Part shown: positions 52,668 to 63,436 of the stretch, in pieces
Layout: the number at the start of each line of letters is the position of its first letter
How positions within the stretch are numbered: the first letter of the stretch is position 1
Program-made: the position numbers and the translations under genes
Assembly (NCBI RefSeq): GCF_014216315.1
Contig: NZ_CP045702.1
Span: 5,766,001 to 5,830,000 of the forward strand
DNA: 64,000 nt
Source of the DNA: Streptomyces finlayi
Lineage (GTDB): Bacteria > Actinomycetota > Actinomycetes > Streptomycetales > Streptomycetaceae
Direction: 5' to 3'
The notes under the pieces: model-generated
What the model saw: the letters and a program-made list of their open reading frames with translations, nothing else
Told to the model about the DNA's origin: nothing
Databases searched by the model: none

Positions 52668-53882
52668 GTGGCAACGTCGTCAGCGTGGCACGACGTGCCA
52701 CGGGAACGGATCAAGCGGTTCGCCGATCTCGCCCAGGAACAGGTGCCCGAGCTCGCACAGGACGTGCTCGCGGCGATCCGCAGGGAACATCCAGGTCTGA
52801 CGTTCATCGTCGACGAGTCCGGAGAGCCGAAGGGCCTGGTGGCGATCCGGCGCTCTCTGGAGCTCTTCGTGGAGCAGATGATCACGGGGTCGGACCGGCC
52901 ACGCGCCCTTCCCGAGATGTTCCGGGACTTCGGACGCGGTGAGGTCACGCAGGGGCGCAGCCTGGACTCCCTGCAGGAGATCTACCGGCTGGGCGTACGC
53001 CTCTGCTGGCGGCGCATGGCGGCGATCGGCCAGCAGGTCGACATCCCGCCCGCGGCCATGTACGAACTCGCCGAGACCGCGTTCGAGTACCTCGATGTCA
53101 TGGTGGCCCAGTCGGTACGCGGCTACGCCGAGGCCGTGGCCCGCCAGGCCGGGGAGCGGCTGCGGCTGCAACGACTGCTCGTCGAGTTCCTGCTCGTCGA
53201 GCACCGCACGGATCCGTCCGCCCTCCTCGCCGACCGCGCGGCCGGCATCGGCTGGCAACTGCCCGAGAGGGTGGCGGTGGCCGTGCTGATCCGCCCCACC
53301 CAGGACGCCGTCGCGCCCGCCGTGGGCGACGAGGTACTGATCAACATGGAGGCCGAGCGGCCGCGCGCGGTGGTCCCGAACCCGGAATCCCCCGGGCGGG
53401 CGGAGCTGTTGCACCGGGCGATGGCCAACTGGTCCGGCGCGATCGGCCCGTCCGTTCCCCTGGCCCAGGCTTCCACCTCGCTGCGCTGGGCGGAGGCCGC
53501 CGCCGGGATGATCGAGCAGGGCCTGCTGCCGCAAGGGCGGTTGCTGCATTGCACCGAGCACGTCGAAGCCCTGGTGCTGCTGCCCGCGCGCGAGCTGCTC
53601 GACGATCTGGCGCGGCGGCGACTGGCCCAACTGGGCGGGACCGGCGGCCCCGCTCACGCCCACCGTCTCGCCGAGACCCTGCTGGCCTGGCTGGAAACGC
53701 GTGGTGGTGCGCCGGAGGTGGCCGCCCGTCTCGGAGTCCACCCGCAGACTGTCCGCTACCGGCTGAGGCAGCTCCGTGAGGTGTGGGGCGAGGACCTGGA
53801 CGACCCGGACCGGCGATTCGAGATGGAGCTGGTGCTGCGAGCCCGGCGACTGCGCGGTGATCTCCTCCCGCCGCCCGACTGA
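52668..53882 (+). CDS. PucR-family transcriptional regulator
   Basis: 404 residues from GTG 52668 (AGGAGCGGGTGCT upstream). The N-terminal two-thirds holds the sensory/GGDEF-like CdaR region (LEIYRLGVRL-like LQEIYRLGVRLCWRRMAAIG). The C-terminal PucR helix-turn-helix is LLAWLETRGGAPEVAARLGV, HPQTVRYRLRQLREVWGEDL and DDPDRRFEMELVLRAR. PucR proteins often regulate nutrient use. It lies 16 bp from the end of the convergent ECF operon. Confidence 0.87.
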   Translation: MATSSAWHDVPRERIKRFADLAQEQVPELAQDVLAAIRREHPGLTFIVDESGEPKGLVAIRRSLELFVEQMITGSDRPRALPEMFRDFGRGEVTQGRSLDSLQEIYRLGVRLCWRRMAAIGQQVDIPPAAMYELAETAFEYLDVMVAQSVRGYAEAVARQAGERLRLQRLLVEFLLVEHRTDPSALLADRAAGIGWQLPERVAVAVLIRPTQDAVAPAVGDEVLINMEAERPRAVVPNPESPGRAELLHRAMANWSGAIGPSVPLAQASTSLRWAEAAAGMIEQGLLPQGRLLHCTEHVEALVLLPARELLDDLARRRLAQLGGTGGPAHAHRLAETLLAWLETRGGAPEVAARLGVHPQTVRYRLRQLREVWGEDLDDPDRRFEMELVLRARRLRGDLLPPPD

Positions 53883-53897
53883 CCAGCCCACACACCT

Positions 53898-54739
53898 TCA
53901 CTCCTTGGGGACCTCGAAGGTGACCTGGGCCTCGAACGCCGCACGGCGGGTGGCCCGGCGCAGGGCCTTCAGCAGGGTGGGGCCCACGGCGAACGTCAGG
54001 GCCACGGTGAGTACGGCCCGGCCCAGGTCCCAGCCCAGCGAGGTGGCCAGGCAGTACGCGACGAAGCGGACCAGGTTCTCGTGCACCGGGTCGCCCGCGA
54101 CGAACGAGATGCCGGAGCCGGCGGGCGGCACGATCGTCCAGCCGTAGAGGTTCATCACCGTCCCGTAAGCGAACGCCGCCACACAGCCGTACGCCGCGAG
54201 CATCAGGACCTCCGCGCGGCCCCGCAGCCGGTCCTGGCCCGGCAGCAGGCCCGCGCCCATCGTGAACCAGGCCAACGACAGCATCTGGAACGGCATCCAC
54301 GGCCCTACCCCGCCGGTGAGCAGCGCGGACGCGAACATCGTCACCGAACCGAGTACGAAGCCGAAGCCCGGCCCCAGCACGCGGCCGCTCAGCACCATCA
54401 GGAAGAACATCGGCTCCAGGCCCGCCGTGCCCGCTCCCAGGGGGCGCAGCGCGGCGCCGACCGCCGCGAGGACCCCCAGCATCGCCACCGCCTTCGCGTC
54501 CATGCCGGAGTCGGCGATGGTCGCCACGACCACCGCGACGAGGAGGGGCAGCAGCGCGCCGAACAGCCAGGGTGCGTCCTTCTCGTGGGCGACGCCGAAC
54601 GACGGGTCGGCGAAGAGGGGCCAGCCGAAGGCCGCCACCCCGATCGCGCTGATGAGGACCAGTGCGGCGATCGCCCGGGGGCCGAGACGGATCGGGCGGG
54701 TCCGGTGGGTCCGATGGGTCGGGTGGGCGGTGGGTTCGC

Positions 54740-54743
<4 letters not shown>
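53898..54743 (-). CDS. ECF transporter S-component
   Basis: 281 residues with a His/Arg-rich N-terminal leader, then about seven membrane helices (LVLISAIGVAAFGWPLFA, LEPMFFLMVLSGRVLGPGFG, FVLGSVTMFASALLTGGVGP, WMPFQMLSLAWFTMGAGLLP). The last two motifs match ECF S-units of the cobalt/cobalamin-type group. The gene ends the riboswitch-controlled operon, overlapping the ATPase by 4 bp. In such transporters the S-unit binds the substrate; here vitamin B12 or a cobalt-containing compound is the likeliest. Confidence 0.83.
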
Positions 54744-56544
<1,801 letters not shown>

Positions 56545-56548
<4 letters not shown>

Positions 56549-57690
56549 GACTGCTCCTTGAAGCCTGTGGGTGAGGGCGGCAGCGGTGCCACCAGCGCGG
56601 GCAGCAGACCGATGAGGACCGCGGCGGCGGGCCACAGCGGCAGCACCGGGGCCCTCAGCGGTACGACGCCGGGGTGCAGCGCCCGCGGATCGGCGCCGGA
56701 CGCCCAGATCATCGCCGCGGCGACGAACGCGCCCGAGCCCGCCACCAGCCAGGCCCTGGCCCCCCACCGGTCGGGCCGGTAGCGGGTACGGACCGAGCGC
56801 CGGCCGCCCAGCCGCAGCCCCGCCATCGCGGCGGCCAGGCCGATGAGCAGCAGCGGCAGCCCGTACACCGCACCCTGCGAGGCGAGCAGCCCGTACGTGC
56901 CCGCGCACACCCCCAGCAGTCCGCCGAGCGTGAGGATGTTCGTGGTGAGCCGGACGGCGGGCGGCACCCGCGCCGTGCGCCCGTATCCGCGCGCGTCCAT
57001 CGACGCCGCCACCGCCACCGACCGCTCCAGAGCACCTTCCAGGACCGGCAGTCCGATCTGGAGTACGGCCCCGATCCCGCCGGTCGGCCGCCCCCGCAGC
57101 CGCCGGGCCGTACGCAGCCGCACGACATCGGCGACCATGTTCGGCGCGAACGTCATCGCCACGACGACGGCGACCCCCGCCTCGTACAGCGCGCCCGGCA
57201 GCGACTTCAGCAGCCGCGCCGGGTTGGCCAGCGAGTTGGCCGCGCCGATACAGATCAGCAGGGTCGCCAGCTTCGCCCCGTCGTACAGCGCGAACACGAG
57301 CTGCTCGGCCGAGACCCGGCCGCCGATCCTGACCCCCTGCGCCCAGTCGGGTACGGGCACTTCAGGGAGGGCGAACAGGGTGTGCGTGCCGGGAACCGGC
57401 GAGCCGAGGAGGACGGAGAACACCAGCCGTACGCCGACGACGAACAGCCCGAGCCTGACGAACGCCGCGTACGAACGCGCCCAGGGGGCGTCCGTGCGCC
57501 GCGCCGCCACCACATAGCCCGCCACCCCGACCAGCAGCCCCAGCAGCAGCGGGTTGGAGGTCCGGGAGGCGGCGGTGGCCAGCCCCAGCGCCCACAGCCA
57601 CCACGCCCCGGCCGGCAGCGCGTTGCTGCGGGTGGCCTCGGGCGCGCGCAGGGCACGGCGGAGCCGGGCGGCACGGGTGGAGCGGGTCAT
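56545..57690 (-). CDS. ecfT: ECF transporter T-component (CbiQ family)
   Basis: 381 residues from ATG 57690. About six to eight membrane helices (NPLLLGLLVGVAGYVVAARR, RLGLFVVGVRLVFSVLLG, LLICIGAANSLANPARLLKS, NILTLGGLLGVCAGTYGLLA). Coupling motifs (ARG-type) are seen as SMDARGYGRTARVPP, the canonical EcfT interface A-R-G. It transmits ATP hydrolysis to the S-unit. It overlaps the upstream gene by 4 bp (ATGA). Confidence 0.9.
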
Positions 57691-58403
57691 CGGCGTCGGC
57701 GGGCCTGGAGGACGGCGGCGATACCGAGCAGGAGGACGGCACCGAGACCGACGAGCACACCGGCCGAGGGGCCACCGCTGTCGTCGTCGCCTGCGGCCGG
57801 GGTGCGCGTGACGGGCTCGGAGGCGGCGGACCCGGCGGCGGTGGCATCCGTGTCCTCGGAGTCCTCGGTGGCCTCGGCGACCTGCTCCCCGCAGCCCGAT
57901 GCCGGGTAGCCGGAGATCGCGCAGAGCAGCGCGTTGCTGTCGTAGCGCAGCGGTGCCGCCACCGACGCGAGCGCTTGCGCCCCGCTCGCGTCCGGCTCCA
58001 CCTGCGCGCACGCGGCCCGCGGCGCGGGCGGGCGCTCACCGGCGGGGGCGTCCGCCGCCGTACCGGGATCGATGACGACACCGATCCGCTTCCTGCCCTC
58101 CTGGGCGGGCGTTCCCGCGCAGATCTCCTCGAAGTCCGGGGCGCGGCGCGGCTGTGCGGCGTCCTGGGAGTCCTCGCTCACGGCGAAGCGGAAGCCCTCC
58201 ACCGCTCCGTCGTCGGGCCGCGTCAGGGACGGCCCCTGGGTCGCGTACGTCCACTTCCCGCCGTCGCTCTCCCAGAACGACCAGTAGCGGTACCCGGCCG
58301 CCTGCGCGCTGCCCGCGCCCAGCACGGCCGGCAGACCGCCGAGGACCAGCAGCAGGACCGCGGCTCCCATCCGGCCCCGTGCGGCGCCCCCCGCCCGCTT
58401 CAC
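57687..58403 (-). CDS. SCO2322-family surface protein
   Basis: 238 residues from GTG 58403 overlapping the previous stop (GTGA). Signal peptide (MGAAVLLLVLGGLPAVLGAG, then SAQA), a compact domain beginning AGYRYWSFWESDGGKWTYAT and ending YPASGCGEQ, a Thr/Asp-rich spacer and a C-terminal transmembrane helix VLVGLGAVLLLGIAAVLQAR with RRRR. SCO2322 in S. coelicolor lies beside ECF genes; no function is known. The position suggests a surface partner of the transporter. Confidence 0.82.
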   Translation of the reverse strand: MKRAGGAARGRMGAAVLLLVLGGLPAVLGAGSAQAAGYRYWSFWESDGGKWTYATQGPSLTRPDDGAVEGFRFAVSEDSQDAAQPRRAPDFEEICAGTPAQEGRKRIGVVIDPGTAADAPAGERPPAPRAACAQVEPDASGAQALASVAAPLRYDSNALLCAISGYPASGCGEQVAEATEDSEDTDATAAGSAASEPVTRTPAAGDDDSGGPSAGVLVGLGAVLLLGIAAVLQARRRR

Positions 58404-59656
58404 AGCTGCTGGTTCTTCCGGCGGCTGCTGAGCAGGAAGCCGATGCCCGCGCCGAAGGCGAGGCCGACGCCGACGATCCACCAGACGCCCATGCCGCCGT
58501 CGTCACTGCTCTTGTCCTTCACCGGCTCCTGCCCGGTCACGGTCGGCGAGGGGGCGGCGGTGGCGGCGGGCGCGGGGCCGGTCGCGTTGAGCTGTGCGAC
58601 GAGGTCGACGCCGCCGAAGTCACGGGCGTCGGTGCCGGTGGCGTGCGCGGCGAGCACCAGCTGCGCGGTGGCCGCCGGGCCACCCTGCTCTGCCCACTGC
58701 CTGGAGTTCTTCTCCAGCCACTTCACGGCTCCGGCCGCCTTGTCCTTGTGACCGGAGGCGGCGAGGGCGACGACCGCGTCCGCGGTGTTGCCGAAGTCCG
58801 GCTGCGGCGCGGTGTCCTCGGCGCCCGGCATGGGCGGCAGGTTCAGATACGGCTGCTCGCCGAGGGCGCCCGCGAGGTGGTGCGCGCCGTTCTGGGCGGT
58901 CTGCTCGGGGCTGAGGCCGGTGCCCTTCCGGCAGACGGGGGCCTTCACCGCGTTGGAGTCGCCGGCCGCCAGGCCCTTGCCCATCGCGCCGAGCACTCCG
59001 GCCGCCGTGGCGTCCGCGTTGGCGGTGAGCTTGCCGTCCTTGTCGGGCTGGTACGCGAACGCGCCGCCCTCGGGCCCGCCGCACGGGATCGCGAACGTCT
59101 GGAGCGCCGCGTACGGGGTCTTCCCGCCGAGCGTGGTGATGTCACCCAGCTTCTGGCCGGCCCTGGAGAGTGCGCCGATCACGATCGCGGTGGAGTTGGC
59201 GTCGCTCGGGCTGCCCGGGTTGTAGCCCCAGCCGCCGTCCTCGTTCTGTACGGACTTCAGCCACCGGACCCCGCTGTCGACGGTCTCCCGGTGCACGGCG
59301 AGCTCGACGAGCGCCTGTACCGCTACGGCGGTGGCGTTGGTGTCCGCGACCGTCTTGGGAGTGCAGTTCTCCGTGGCGTCGCGGTACGAGGGGAACGCGC
59401 CGCTCGCGCACTGCTGGCCCGCCAGCCAGTCCACCGCCTTCGTGGACGGCGTCACGTACTCGATCTTCTGGGCGAGGAGGGCGAGCGACTGCCGCCAGAC
59501 ACCGTCGTACGTCGGGTCCGAGGTGCCGTACAGACCGGACGGCAGTGCGGTGGTCGGGGAGGGCGACGGGCTCGGGGCGGCGACCGCGGCGGGAGCGGCG
59601 GTGGCGCAGAGCACGGCGGTGGTCGCGAGCGCGGCTGCGCTGCGGCGTACGGACAT
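58400..59656 (-). CDS. Secreted alpha/alpha-toroid (prenyltransferase/squalene-oxidase-repeat) protein
   Basis: 418 residues; ATG 59656. Signal peptide (AALATTAVLCATAAPAAVAA), then alpha/alpha-toroid repeats (AVDWLAGQQCASGAFPSYRD, ALVELAVHRETVDSGVRWLK, SVQNEDGGWGYNPGSPSDAN, AVVALAASGHKDKAAGAVKW) and a C-terminal helix VWWIVGVGLAFGAGIGFLLS with basic tail. The same toroid fold makes up the vitamin-B12-binding domain of transcobalamin and intrinsic factor. As first gene behind the B12 riboswitch it may capture cobalamin outside the cell. Confidence 0.83.
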   Translation of the reverse strand: MSVRRSAAALATTAVLCATAAPAAVAAPSPSPSPTTALPSGLYGTSDPTYDGVWRQSLALLAQKIEYVTPSTKAVDWLAGQQCASGAFPSYRDATENCTPKTVADTNATAVAVQALVELAVHRETVDSGVRWLKSVQNEDGGWGYNPGSPSDANSTAIVIGALSRAGQKLGDITTLGGKTPYAALQTFAIPCGGPEGGAFAYQPDKDGKLTANADATAAGVLGAMGKGLAAGDSNAVKAPVCRKGTGLSPEQTAQNGAHHLAGALGEQPYLNLPPMPGAEDTAPQPDFGNTADAVVALAASGHKDKAAGAVKWLEKNSRQWAEQGGPAATAQLVLAAHATGTDARDFGGVDLVAQLNATGPAPAATAAPSPTVTGQEPVKDKSSDDGGMGVWWIVGVGLAFGAGIGFLLSSRRKNQQL

Positions 59657-59739
59657 GGCTGGCTGGGCCTCTCCTGCGGGGACCGGGCGCAGGCGCACTG
59701 AGGCACCGGGCTCCGGCCCCGTATACCTCGACGGTGCCG

Positions 59740-59759
59740 GCCACCGGGGTCCCGGTGGC
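59740..59759 (-). promoter_or_regulatory. Possible expression-platform hairpin
   Basis: A 9-bp stem GCCACCGGG/CCCGGTGGC (59740-59748 and 59751-59759) with a very small loop lies between the riboswitch aptamer and the gene start, where a terminator or sequestering hairpin would be expected. Confidence 0.35.
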
Positions 59760-59777
59760 ACGAGCCGGTCACGACCG

Positions 59778-59870
59778 CGTACAGGGCATTCCGACTTCAC
59801 CGCCGCGGGGCGGATTTCACGGTTGCGCGGTCAGTGCCGGACTTCCACCGGCTTTCCCCTGTACGGGCAT
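59778..59870 (-). promoter_or_regulatory. Cobalamin (B12) riboswitch
   Basis: On the minus strand the leader reads GTACAGGGGAAAGCCGGTGG then AAGTCCGGCACTGACCGCGC, AACCGTGA and GTCGGAATGCCCTGTAC. These are the conserved B12-box elements (GGGAA..CCGGTG.AA.TCCGG..CTG.CC.GCAACCGT and GTCGGAA.CC). The outer GTACAGGG/CCCTGTAC pair closes P1 perfectly. It ends about 120 bp before ATG 59656. Confidence 0.93.
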
Positions 59871-59929
59871 GATGACGACGGGCTCACTCTACCGGCCCGC
59901 CCCGCCCCCTTCCCGGCCGGACGGCCCGG

Positions 59930-60964
59930 TCAGACAGCGACGTACGTCACCGGACCGGTGCCCGCCGCCTCCGCGCGCCCGAGCTTCACCAGCCGCCGCA
60001 GATGGGCTTCGGCCTCGGAGACGGCGATGGAGCGGGAGCCGTGGGGGATCCGCTCCCAGGGCCGGTTCCACACCATCCGCTCGGCCAGCTGCCACGGGGT
60101 GAGGGGTGCGGCGAGCAGGGCGAGCAGCCCGGTCAGCCGCTCCTCGTGATGGTCCAGGAGCTCCCGTACGCGCCCGGAGGCGTCCGTGAACGCGTGCTGG
60201 TGCGCCGGAAGCACCTCGGCGGCCCCGAGGCGGCCGATGCGTTCCAGCGAGTCGAGGTAGTCGCCGAGAGGGTCCGTGACCGTCGTGTCGTCGGGGTCCT
60301 CGTACAGCCCGATGTGCGGGCTGATCCCCGGCAGCAGATGGTCGCCGGAGAAGAGCCGGCCGCGGCCCGGCAGCCGTGCCGGGTGGTCCTCCTCCAGGTG
60401 GAGGCAGACGTGGCCGGGGGTGTGGCCCGGTGTCCAGATGGCGCGCAGCCGGCGGCCCGCCAGGTCCAGCAGCTCGCCCGGGACGATCTCGCGGTCCGGG
60501 ATCGCGGCGCGGAGTCCCGGCAGGGTGCGCGTCCGGCCGCTCGCGCGGGCGGCCCTGAGCGGGGCGAGGTGTTCCTCGGGGGCGCCGGCCGCGGCGAGTT
60601 TCTCCGTGAGGTAGGTGAGCCAGGTCGCCGGTTCGGACTCCCTGGTACGGCGGACGACCTCGGTGTCCGCCGCGTGCATGGCGATCCAGGCGCCGGACAC
60701 CTCCCGCACCTGGCCGGAGAGGCCGTGGTGGTCGGGGTGGTGGTGGGTGATGACCATGCCGTGGATGTCGGCGACGCCGGTTTTGAGGGAGGCGAGTCCC
60801 GTGACCAGGGTGTCCCAGGACTCCGGGTCGTCCCAGCCGGTGTCGATGAGGACCGGGCCGCGGTCGGTGTCGACGAGGTGCACGAGTGTGTGACCGAGAG
60901 GGTTGTCGGGGATCGGCACCTTGATGCTGTGGACGCCTCCGCCGTGGTCGGTCACCTGGGCCAT
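59930..60964 (-). CDS. MBL-fold hydrolase (glyoxalase II-like)
   Basis: 344 residues. Full metal motif HHHPDHHG (His74-His76-Asp78-His79), other ligands in IWTPGHTPGHVCLHLEED and RLFSGDHLLPGISPHIG. A C-terminal winged-helix-like segment (LTPWQLAERMVWNRPWERIP) is common in this MBL group, which includes LACTB2-like hydrolases. Probably acts on thioesters or lactones. Divergent from an aldehyde dehydrogenase across a KstR-like box, so it may belong to the same sterol pathway. Confidence 0.85.
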   Translation of the reverse strand: MAQVTDHGGGVHSIKVPIPDNPLGHTLVHLVDTDRGPVLIDTGWDDPESWDTLVTGLASLKTGVADIHGMVITHHHPDHHGLSGQVREVSGAWIAMHAADTEVVRRTRESEPATWLTYLTEKLAAAGAPEEHLAPLRAARASGRTRTLPGLRAAIPDREIVPGELLDLAGRRLRAIWTPGHTPGHVCLHLEEDHPARLPGRGRLFSGDHLLPGISPHIGLYEDPDDTTVTDPLGDYLDSLERIGRLGAAEVLPAHQHAFTDASGRVRELLDHHEERLTGLLALLAAPLTPWQLAERMVWNRPWERIPHGSRSIAVSEAEAHLRRLVKLGRAEAAGTGPVTYVAV

Positions 60965-60982
60965 GGGTTCCTCGTCTCTGAC

Positions 60983-60996
60983 AAGAACTCGTTCCA
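60983..60996. promoter_or_regulatory. KstR-like operator between MBL hydrolase and aldehyde dehydrogenase
   Basis: AAGAACTCGTTCCA fits KstR consensus TnnAACnnGTTnnA except the first base. The core AACTCGTT is at 60986-60993, 19 bp before the MBL start. Confidence 0.5.
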
Positions 60997-61062
60997 GTGG
61001 TAGCCCCAGTCAATCACTCTTGCCCGCGCGGATCGATGCCGATGCGTGGACTCCTGCAAGCG

Positions 61063-61078
61063 GAACTGGTATCAGTTC
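61063..61078. promoter_or_regulatory. Inverted repeat GAACTG-N4-CAGTTC
   Basis: A perfect 6-bp repeat 45 bp before the aldehyde dehydrogenase ATG. It is probably a TetR-type operator, and is followed by a second small repeat CTGAC-N5-GTCAG (61078-61092). Confidence 0.45.
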
Positions 61079-61123
61079 TGACACATAGTCAGGTACGTGC
61101 CGGGTTCGCGGGAGGCAGCAGCC

Positions 61124-62584
61124 ATGACCGAGCTTGTGGAACACGGAAGACTGTTCATCGGCGGGGAGTGGACCGATCCGCTCGGCGACGGCGTCATCGA
61201 GGTGATCTCCCCCCACACCGAGCAGGTCATCGGCCGGGTCCCGCACGCCTGCGAGGCCGACGTGGACCGGGCCGTCACCGCCGCCCGCCGCGCCTTCGAC
61301 GAGGGGCCGTGGCCGCGTACCACCCTGGACGAGCGGATCGCGGTGATCACCCGGATCAAGGACGCCTTCGCCGTACGGTACGAGGAGATCGCCCGCGTCA
61401 TCAGTTCCCAGAACGGCACCCCGTACAGCTCCAGCGTCATGGTGCAGGCGCTCGCCGCGATGATGGTGTGGGACTCGGCGATCACGGTCGCCCGTACCTT
61501 CCCGTACGAGGAGCGGCGCGACGGAGTCCTCGGACCCCTGCTCGTACGCCGTGAACCGGTCGGGGTGGTCGCGGCCGTCGTGCCGTGGAACGTCCCGCAG
61601 TTCACCGCGGCGGCCAAACTGGCCCCTGCCCTCCTCGCGGGCTGCACCGCCGTCCTGAAGGTCTCACCCGAAACTCCCCTGGACGCCTACATCCTGGCCG
61701 AGATCGCGGCCGAGGCCGGGCTCCCGGAAGGGGTCCTCTCGATCCTGCCCGCCGACCGCGAGGTCAGCGAGTACCTGGTCGGACACCCGGGTGTCGACAA
61801 GGTGTCGTTCACCGGATCCGTCGCCGCCGGCCGCCGGGTCATGGAGGTCGCCTCCCGCAACCTCAGCCGCCTCACCCTCGAACTGGGCGGTAAGTCCGCC
61901 GCGGTCATCCTCCCCGACGCCGACCTCGACGCGGCCGTCGCGGGCATCGCCCCCTTCGCCTGGATGATCAACGGCCAGGCGTGCGTCGCCCAGACCCGCA
62001 TCCTCGCCCCCCGCTCCCGCTACGAGGAGATCGCCGAGGCGTTCGCCGCCGCGGCCGGGGCGCTGAAGATCGGCGACCCGCTCGACCCCGCGACCGAACT
62101 CGGCCCACTCGTCGCCCGGCGTCAGCGCCAGCGCTCCCTCGACTACATCGGGATCGGCCAGGCGGAGGGCGCCAAGATCTTGACGGGCGGCGGCCGTCCG
62201 GCCTCGCAGGAACGGGGCTGGTACGTCGAGCCGACCCTCTTCGGGGACGTCGACAACTCCATGCGCGTCGCCCGTGAGGAGATCTTCGGCCCGGTCGTCT
62301 GCCTGCTCCCGTACGGGGACGAGGAGGAGGCCGTGAAGATCGCGAACGACTCCGAGTACGGACTCAGCGGCAGTGTCTGGACCGCCGACACCGAGCGCGG
62401 CATCGACATCGCCCGCCGGGTCAGGACGGGCACGTACAGCGTGAACACCTTCAGCCTCGACATGCTCGGGCCGTTCGGCGGCTACAAGAACTCCGGCCTG
62501 GGACGGGAGTTCGGGCCCGAGGGCTACGGCGAGTTCTTCGAGCACAAGATGATCCACCTGCCCGCCGGACACCAGGGGGCGTGA
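61124..62584 (+). CDS. Aldehyde dehydrogenase (NAD(P)-dependent)
   Basis: 486 residues from ATG 61124 (GGAGGCAGCAGCC). Catalytic Cys287 in NGQACVAQTRI, base Glu254 in TLELGGKSAAV, Rossmann turn SFTGSVAAGRRVM, WNVPQF oxyanion Asn. Overlaps a ferredoxin gene by 1 bp. Together with the KstR-like box it may oxidise a steroid- or fatty-acid-derived aldehyde (for example after P450 steps), but the substrate is not shown by sequence. Confidence 0.86.
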   Translation: MTELVEHGRLFIGGEWTDPLGDGVIEVISPHTEQVIGRVPHACEADVDRAVTAARRAFDEGPWPRTTLDERIAVITRIKDAFAVRYEEIARVISSQNGTPYSSSVMVQALAAMMVWDSAITVARTFPYEERRDGVLGPLLVRREPVGVVAAVVPWNVPQFTAAAKLAPALLAGCTAVLKVSPETPLDAYILAEIAAEAGLPEGVLSILPADREVSEYLVGHPGVDKVSFTGSVAAGRRVMEVASRNLSRLTLELGGKSAAVILPDADLDAAVAGIAPFAWMINGQACVAQTRILAPRSRYEEIAEAFAAAAGALKIGDPLDPATELGPLVARRQRQRSLDYIGIGQAEGAKILTGGGRPASQERGWYVEPTLFGDVDNSMRVAREEIFGPVVCLLPYGDEEEAVKIANDSEYGLSGSVWTADTERGIDIARRVRTGTYSVNTFSLDMLGPFGGYKNSGLGREFGPEGYGEFFEHKMIHLPAGHQGA

Positions 62585-62817
62585 TGGGTGACCGCTGGCA
62601 GGTGGAGGTCGACCGGGGCGTCTGTATCGGCTCCGGGATGTGCCTGAATCACGCTCCGCAGCGCTTCCGGCTGGACACGGCCAGGCAGTCGCATCCGGCC
62701 GCCCCGGAGAGCGACGCCGACGAGCAGATCCTCGCGGCGGCCGAGGGCTGCCCCGTCGAGGCCATCACGCTCACGCTCGTGGCCTCCGGCGAGGTGGTGT
62801 TCCCGCCGGAGGAGTGA
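62584..62817 (+). CDS. [3Fe-4S] ferredoxin
   Basis: 77 residues, ATG 62584. Cys14-xxxxx-Cys20 and Cys56-Pro (GVCIGSGMC ... AAEGCPVEAI) give three ligands, the pattern of single-cluster 3Fe-4S ferredoxins that feed electrons to P450s. No reductase gene is next to it. Its P450 partner could be the CYP125 gene 24 kb away. Confidence 0.9.
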   Translation: MGDRWQVEVDRGVCIGSGMCLNHAPQRFRLDTARQSHPAAPESDADEQILAAAEGCPVEAITLTLVASGEVVFPPEE

Positions 62818-62920
62818 GGGAAAAGGGGGCTTCCCAGCAGGTCAGAGCCCGTGCGAGACTCCGGCGGAGAACGCACGGGCGCCCGCCCGTGAGGACGACG
62901 ACCGGGCGGGGACGCTTCCA

Positions 62921-63436
62921 GTGAGTACGAGAAGAACGGCGACCGTCGCCGCCGCGGTGAGCGCGATACTGACCACCGTCGCCGGCTGCGGCCTCGGCGA
63001 CGGCGGTACGGCGGACAGCGCGGCGAAGGCGTCGCCCACGGCCACCGCACCCTTCACGAAGGAGACGGTGGCCAACGAGGTGGGCGCGGCCGCGGACGCC
63101 TCGGGGCTCCCGCCCGGCGACGACTCGATGGCGGGGATGCCCCAGGGGGAGTGGCGGGACTGCGTCGCGCCCTGGCTGGCGGACGCGCCCGACGCCGCGG
63201 ACGGGTTCGCCGCCACGGTCGAACGGCTGGAGAAGCTCGGCTGGCAGGTCACCACGAGCCGCGAGGAGCAGGACGTCACCTTCCGTACCCTGACCAAGCA
63301 GGGCTGGAAGGTGTACGCCCGGCACTTCGCGATGGAGGGTTTCGGCGCCGAGCAGCCGGTCTCCTTCACCGCGGTGAAGGACGGCTGCGCCCTGCCGGAT
63401 GAGGTTCAGAGGGACTTGAGCGACGACCCGGCCTGA
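62921..63436 (+). CDS. Lipoprotein, unknown function
   Basis: 171 residues from GTG 62921. Lipoprotein signal ATVAAAVSAILTTVAGCGLG (Cys23). The mature part has a conserved-looking alpha/beta domain (FAATVERLEKLGWQVTTSRE, EQDVTFRTLTKQGWKVYARH) and ends VQRDLSDDPA. The family is unrecognised, though similar lipoproteins are common in Streptomyces. Its 3' end overlaps the convergent esterase by 31 bp. Confidence 0.78.
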   Translation: MSTRRTATVAAAVSAILTTVAGCGLGDGGTADSAAKASPTATAPFTKETVANEVGAAADASGLPPGDDSMAGMPQGEWRDCVAPWLADAPDAADGFAATVERLEKLGWQVTTSREEQDVTFRTLTKQGWKVYARHFAMEGFGAEQPVSFTAVKDGCALPDEVQRDLSDDPA

